In this document: piece by piece, positions 61,313 through 64,000 of the stretch
Numbering within the stretch: position 1 is the stretch's first letter
How the letters are laid out: each line of letters opens with the position of its first letter
NCBI GenBank assembly: GCA_016710075.1
Contig: JADJLO010000016.1
Location: 1-64,000, forward strand
Origin: Acidobacteriota bacterium
Lineage (GTDB): Bacteria > Acidobacteriota > Blastocatellia > RBC074
Reading direction: 5' to 3'
Length of the DNA stretch: 64,000 bases
Position numbers and translations under genes: made by a program
The notes under the pieces: model-generated
Databases searched by the model: none
What the model saw: only the letters and a program-made list of their open reading frames with translations
What the model was told of the DNA's origin: nothing

Positions 61313-61996
61313 TCACAACTTCATCAGATTCTCTTTAGCCTTGAGGTAGAACTGGCGGAAATAGCCATACATCGACCAGCATGAAGAGAAGACGACGAGC
61401 CAGAGAAGGCCTCGCCCGAGCCCGTAGAAGACAACTCTCCAGTCGAGCCAGTTCATTGCCACGGGACCAAACATATGATCGAGCGCCGTGCGCATTTCCG
61501 GAACCGTCCAGAAAGTAATGACGGGGAACGCCCGTGTCTCAACCGGCGGACCGCCATTGACCGATGAGGTTATCAGCAGGGCAATGGTCACGACCTGGGA
61601 GAACATCTTGATCTTGCCGGCTCTTGAAGCGGGAATCGCCCAGCCTTCGGTCGCCGCGATCGACCGCAATCCGGAGACGGCAAACTCCCGCCCGACAACG
61701 ATGACTACTGCCCAGGCAGGCGCAAGCTGATTTTCAACCAGAGAGATGAAGGCCGCCGAGATGAGCAACTTGTCGGCAATCGGATCGAGCAGGATTCCGA
61801 ATTTCGAAATCTGATCGCGCCTGCGCGCGATCCAGCCGTCAAGCGCGTCGGTGATTGCGGCCGTCAGGAAAAGAATCACCCCCGCAATGTGCTGCGGCAG
61901 CCCAACATAGTCTTCCGAAAATTTCGTCAGCAGCACCACCACCAGAAGCGGCACTATGAAAATCCTCAGAAGCGTCAGCATGTTGGGAAGATTCAT
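61313..61996 (-). CDS. pgsA: CDP-diacylglycerol-glycerol-3-phosphate 3-phosphatidyltransferase
   Basis: This integral membrane enzyme makes phosphatidylglycerol phosphate. The 227-residue protein has the CDP-alcohol phosphatidyltransferase motif DALDGWIARRRDQISKFG...LDPIADK (D-G-x2-A-R-x8-G-x3-D-x3-D, near 45-70) and about six hydrophobic segments. A loop of about 35 residues (ETRAFPVITFWTVPEMRTAL) between two of them is longer than in E. coli. The adjacent motif KLLISAAFISLVENQ is typical of PgsA rather than other head-group transferases. Confidence 0.92.
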   Translation of the reverse strand: MNLPNMLTLLRIFIVPLLVVVLLTKFSEDYVGLPQHIAGVILFLTAAITDALDGWIARRRDQISKFGILLDPIADKLLISAAFISLVENQLAPAWAVVIVVGREFAVSGLRSIAATEGWAIPASRAGKIKMFSQVVTIALLITSSVNGGPPVETRAFPVITFWTVPEMRTALDHMFGPVAMNWLDWRVVFYGLGRGLLWLVVFSSCWSMYGYFRQFYLKAKENLMKL

Positions 61997-62032
61997 TTAA
62001 ATCACTTTTCATGAGAGAAGAACAAAAGAAAG

Positions 62033-62077
62033 AGACTAAACAAACGAACAGATCGCCTCTTTTCGCTTGCTTAGTCT
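62033..62077. repeat. 9-bp-unit palindromic element, copy G (compact, degenerate)
   Basis: AGACTAAACAAACGAA (62033-62048) pairs with TTCGCTTGCTTAGTCT (62062-62077) at 14 of 16 positions over a 13-nt loop. It has the CAAACGAA and AGACTAAA parts of the larger elements but no GATTAC cap. It lies between the cytochrome c gene and pgsA. Confidence 0.65.
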
Positions 62078-62119
62078 TTTGAAAAAATAATTGCGTAATT
62101 GTAACGATCTCGAAAGGTT

Positions 62120-62524
62120 CTACTTCTGGATTGAACCAAGGTACTTGACCAGGTCATCTATTTGCTTGTTCGTCAGAACATTGCTCCAGACGGGCATCTC
62201 GCGCTTGCCGTGAACCTGGACCAGATAAGTGCCCGAGATCGTTCCTTTGAGTTCCTTTACGGGGAACTTGCCTTCGACCTTCTTGATCTGCGTCAGATCG
62301 CCGACTGATGATTTCAAAGATGAGGCCACAGGACCATTTCCCTTGCCGTCATCTCCATGGCAGCTGGCGCAATGCGAAAGGTAAAGTTTCTGTCCCTGGG
62401 ACTGTTTGGCTTTTCCCTTTCCCTGGGCGGCGGATGTCGTGATCGCGACATTCGAACCGGCCAGGGCCAGAACCAATGCAGTTAATGAAATGATTGTTGC
62501 AAGTTTTGCTACTCTGGATTTCAT
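62120..62524 (-). CDS. Secreted mono-haem cytochrome c
   Basis: The 134-residue electron carrier has a signal peptide (about 1-33), the haem site C52-A-S-C55-H56 and the axial Met at M110 (KREMPVW). The fold matches small class I cytochromes with GDDGKGNGPVASSLKSSVGDL and the C-terminal helix TNKQIDDLVKYLGSI. It is likely periplasmic or membrane-associated. A lysine-rich stretch precedes the haem domain. GGAGGAA lies before the ATG. No oxidase or other respiratory gene is nearby. Confidence 0.92.
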   Translation of the reverse strand: MKSRVAKLATIISLTALVLALAGSNVAITTSAAQGKGKAKQSQGQKLYLSHCASCHGDDGKGNGPVASSLKSSVGDLTQIKKVEGKFPVKELKGTISGTYLVQVHGKREMPVWSNVLTNKQIDDLVKYLGSIQK

Positions 62525-62590
62525 AAAGCTTCCTCCTGTTGAATGCTCAATAAAAATTTACGTTACCATTGAAAATAGATTTTAATATAC

Positions 62591-64000
62591 TCAGCCGTGG
62601 AACTTGTTTGTAATCGGCATCCTTCTGTCACGGCCGAAGGCCCTTGGAGTGATCTTGATACCGGGCGCCGCCTGGCGCCTCTTGTATTCATTGATATCAA
62701 CCTGCCTGATCACCCAGCGAACCGTCTTATCGTCAAACCCTTCGGCGATAATCGCATCGGCGCTCAAATCCTCTTCGACATAGAGTTCGAGAATCGCATC
62801 GAGGATTTCATAGGGTGGCAGACTGTCCGAGTCCTTCTGGTCATCTCTCAATTCGGCCGAAGGCGGTCGTGTAATTATGTATTGAGGGATTATCGGAGCC
62901 GCCCCCCTGCGATTGAGATATTCAGAAAGCTGATAGACAAGCAGTTTGGGCACATCCTTGAGAACCGCAAACCCGCCGGCCATATCGCCATAGAGAGTGC
63001 AGTATCCGGTGCTCACTTCGCTCTTGTTGCCGGTCGAAAGAACAAGGGCGCCGAATTTGTTCGAAAGCGCCATCAGAATATTGCCCCGGATTCGGGCTTG
63101 AATGTTCTCCTCGGCCACTCCCATGGCCGAACCTTCGAAGACAGGCCCGAGCATCTTCAGGTACTGATCGAAGGTCTCCTCTATCGGGATTATTTGATAA
63201 GAGATTCCCAGATTTTTTGCAAGCAGTTCGGCATCACGTGCACTTTCGTGTGATGAATATCTCGTCGGCATGAAGACGCACGAGACCTGATCTGAACCGA
63301 GGGCGTCAACGGCCACGCAAGCCGTCAGAGCGGAATCGATTCCGCCTGAAAGACCGATGACGACTCTTTTGAATCCGTTTTTTTGAACGTAATCACGGGT
63401 GCCGACCACGAGTGCCCGGTAAACCTCCTCGGCCAGGGAAGTCGTGACGGATTCGACCGGGACAATCCGCGTGGTGTAGTCCTTCCGGTCGCCATGGTCA
63501 AAGAGCTTATCACGGAGAACGATCCTCTCAATCTTCATACCGCCGGCGGCAATATCAATGCGTTCCTGCCTGCGTCTTGGGTCGTGCAGCCGCTCCTTGA
63601 AGACTCTGTCGGCATTGATATCGGCAACGATGAAGTCCTCCTCGAAGAGCTTTCCTCGCGCAATCGCCCGTCCCTGTTCATCGAAAATCAGGCTCTGCCC
63701 GTCAAAGACGAGCTCGTCCTGACCACCGACCAGATTGACGTAAGCCAGAGCCACGGAATTATCTTCAGCTCTCGTAGCCAGCATCCGTTCACGGGCGCTC
63801 CCCTTGGCGGCATAATATGGCGAAGCCGAAATATTGATGATGATCTGTGCGCCCGCAAGCGCCTGAACCTGAGTCGGCCCGCCCGGATACCAGATATCCT
63901 CGCAGATGTTGACGCCGAAAAGCACATCGCCGTAGACAAAGACAGGGGCCGACTGACCGGCATCGAAATACCTGTATTCGTCAAAGACACTGTAGTTGGG
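62591..64000 (-). CDS. nadE: Glutamine-dependent NAD+ synthase, N-terminus beyond window
   Basis: This makes NAD+ from nicotinic acid adenine dinucleotide with ammonia from glutamine. The frame is open to the last base of the window (PNYSVFDEYRYF before the first internal GTG), so the gene starts outside. The nitrilase-type glutaminase half shows the catalytic Cys in VNICEDIWYPGG. The synthetase half has the P-loop GLSGGIDSALTA and LSTGNKSEVSTGYCTLYGD-type sequence, with PPSAELRDDQKDSDSLPPYE further on. About 470 residues are present. Confidence 0.95.
   Translation of the reverse strand, partial: PNYSVFDEYRYFDAGQSAPVFVYGDVLFGVNICEDIWYPGGPTQVQALAGAQIIINISASPYYAAKGSARERMLATRAEDNSVALAYVNLVGGQDELVFDGQSLIFDEQGRAIARGKLFEEDFIVADINADRVFKERLHDPRRRQERIDIAAGGMKIERIVLRDKLFDHGDRKDYTTRIVPVESVTTSLAEEVYRALVVGTRDYVQKNGFKRVVIGLSGGIDSALTACVAVDALGSDQVSCVFMPTRYSSHESARDAELLAKNLGISYQIIPIEETFDQYLKMLGPVFEGSAMGVAEENIQARIRGNILMALSNKFGALVLSTGNKSEVSTGYCTLYGDMAGGFAVLKDVPKLLVYQLSEYLNRRGAAPIIPQYIITRPPSAELRDDQKDSDSLPPYEILDAILELYVEEDLSADAIIAEGFDDKTVRWVIRQVDINEYKRRQAAPGIKITPRAFGRDRRMPITNKFHG

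Overview
The window is about 64 kb of bacterial chromosome at roughly 50-55% GC with about 57 protein genes and no rRNA, tRNA, CRISPR or transposase that I can see. The cell is Gram-negative: it has a TonB-dependent receptor with a carboxypeptidase-regulatory-like N-terminus, an Omp85-type barrel, a Wza-type exporter and an AsmA-like protein, together with a class A penicillin-binding protein. That mix, the small stand-alone Fis-type protein and the gene order phoH-ybeY-CNNM-era fit Acidobacteriota, perhaps Blastocatellia. This is inference from gene content only.

Layout. 1-14.5 kb is mostly housekeeping: the end of a Gfo/Idh/MocA oxidoreductase, groEL and groES under a CIRCE operator, a Fis-like protein, purC, an orphan OmpR-type regulator, PBP1A, then a + strand run phoH-ybeY-CNNM-era-prmA-rsmE. 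14.5-19.6 kb holds a TonB receptor and a peroxide-defence set (ahpD, ahpC, a Fur/PerR-type regulator) with a matching operator before ahpC and the regulator. 19.6-40 kb is an exopolysaccharide locus: glycosyltransferases, flippase, two O-antigen ligase/polymerase-like proteins, methyltransferases, a DegT aminotransferase, Wzc-type tyrosine kinase, Wza-type exporter, a FecR-like protein, and UDP-glucuronate decarboxylase plus UDP-glucose dehydrogenase, which together give UDP-xylose. 40-50.8 kb holds a Tat-exported asparaginase, an M28 peptidase, a sigma/anti-sigma pair, cutC, an AsmA-like gene and mscL. 50.9-58.2 kb is a tightly overlapping operon (phosphodiesterase, permease, glutamine-synthetase-like ligase, SDR dehydrogenase, aldehyde dehydrogenase, class I amidotransferase) that reads as a gamma-glutamylation pathway for an amine, best matching ethanolamine or another amino-alcohol. 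58.2-64 kb ends with an Omp85 protein, an Acg-type flavoprotein, a gamma-carbonic-anhydrase-like protein, pgsA, a cytochrome c and nadE.

Two features stand out. First, seven intergenic palindromes (13590, 31227, 38321, 50357, 53873, 61177, 62033) have arms built from a variable number of 9-bp units (core ACGAAA). Every one lies between two genes read in the same direction. Other inverted repeats (18517, 45511, 40363) and a 140-nt pure pyrimidine run (47425) also lie in same-direction junctions. Second, about ten genes are broken: single-base frameshifts, several in homopolymers (TonB receptor, GT4, DUF268 methyltransferase, GT61-like, wzc, cutC), a nonsense codon in era, and apparent internal deletions in the Fur-type regulator, the phosphodiesterase and the Omp85 protein. 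The homopolymer lesions suggest sequence or assembly errors; the internal deletions are harder to explain that way.
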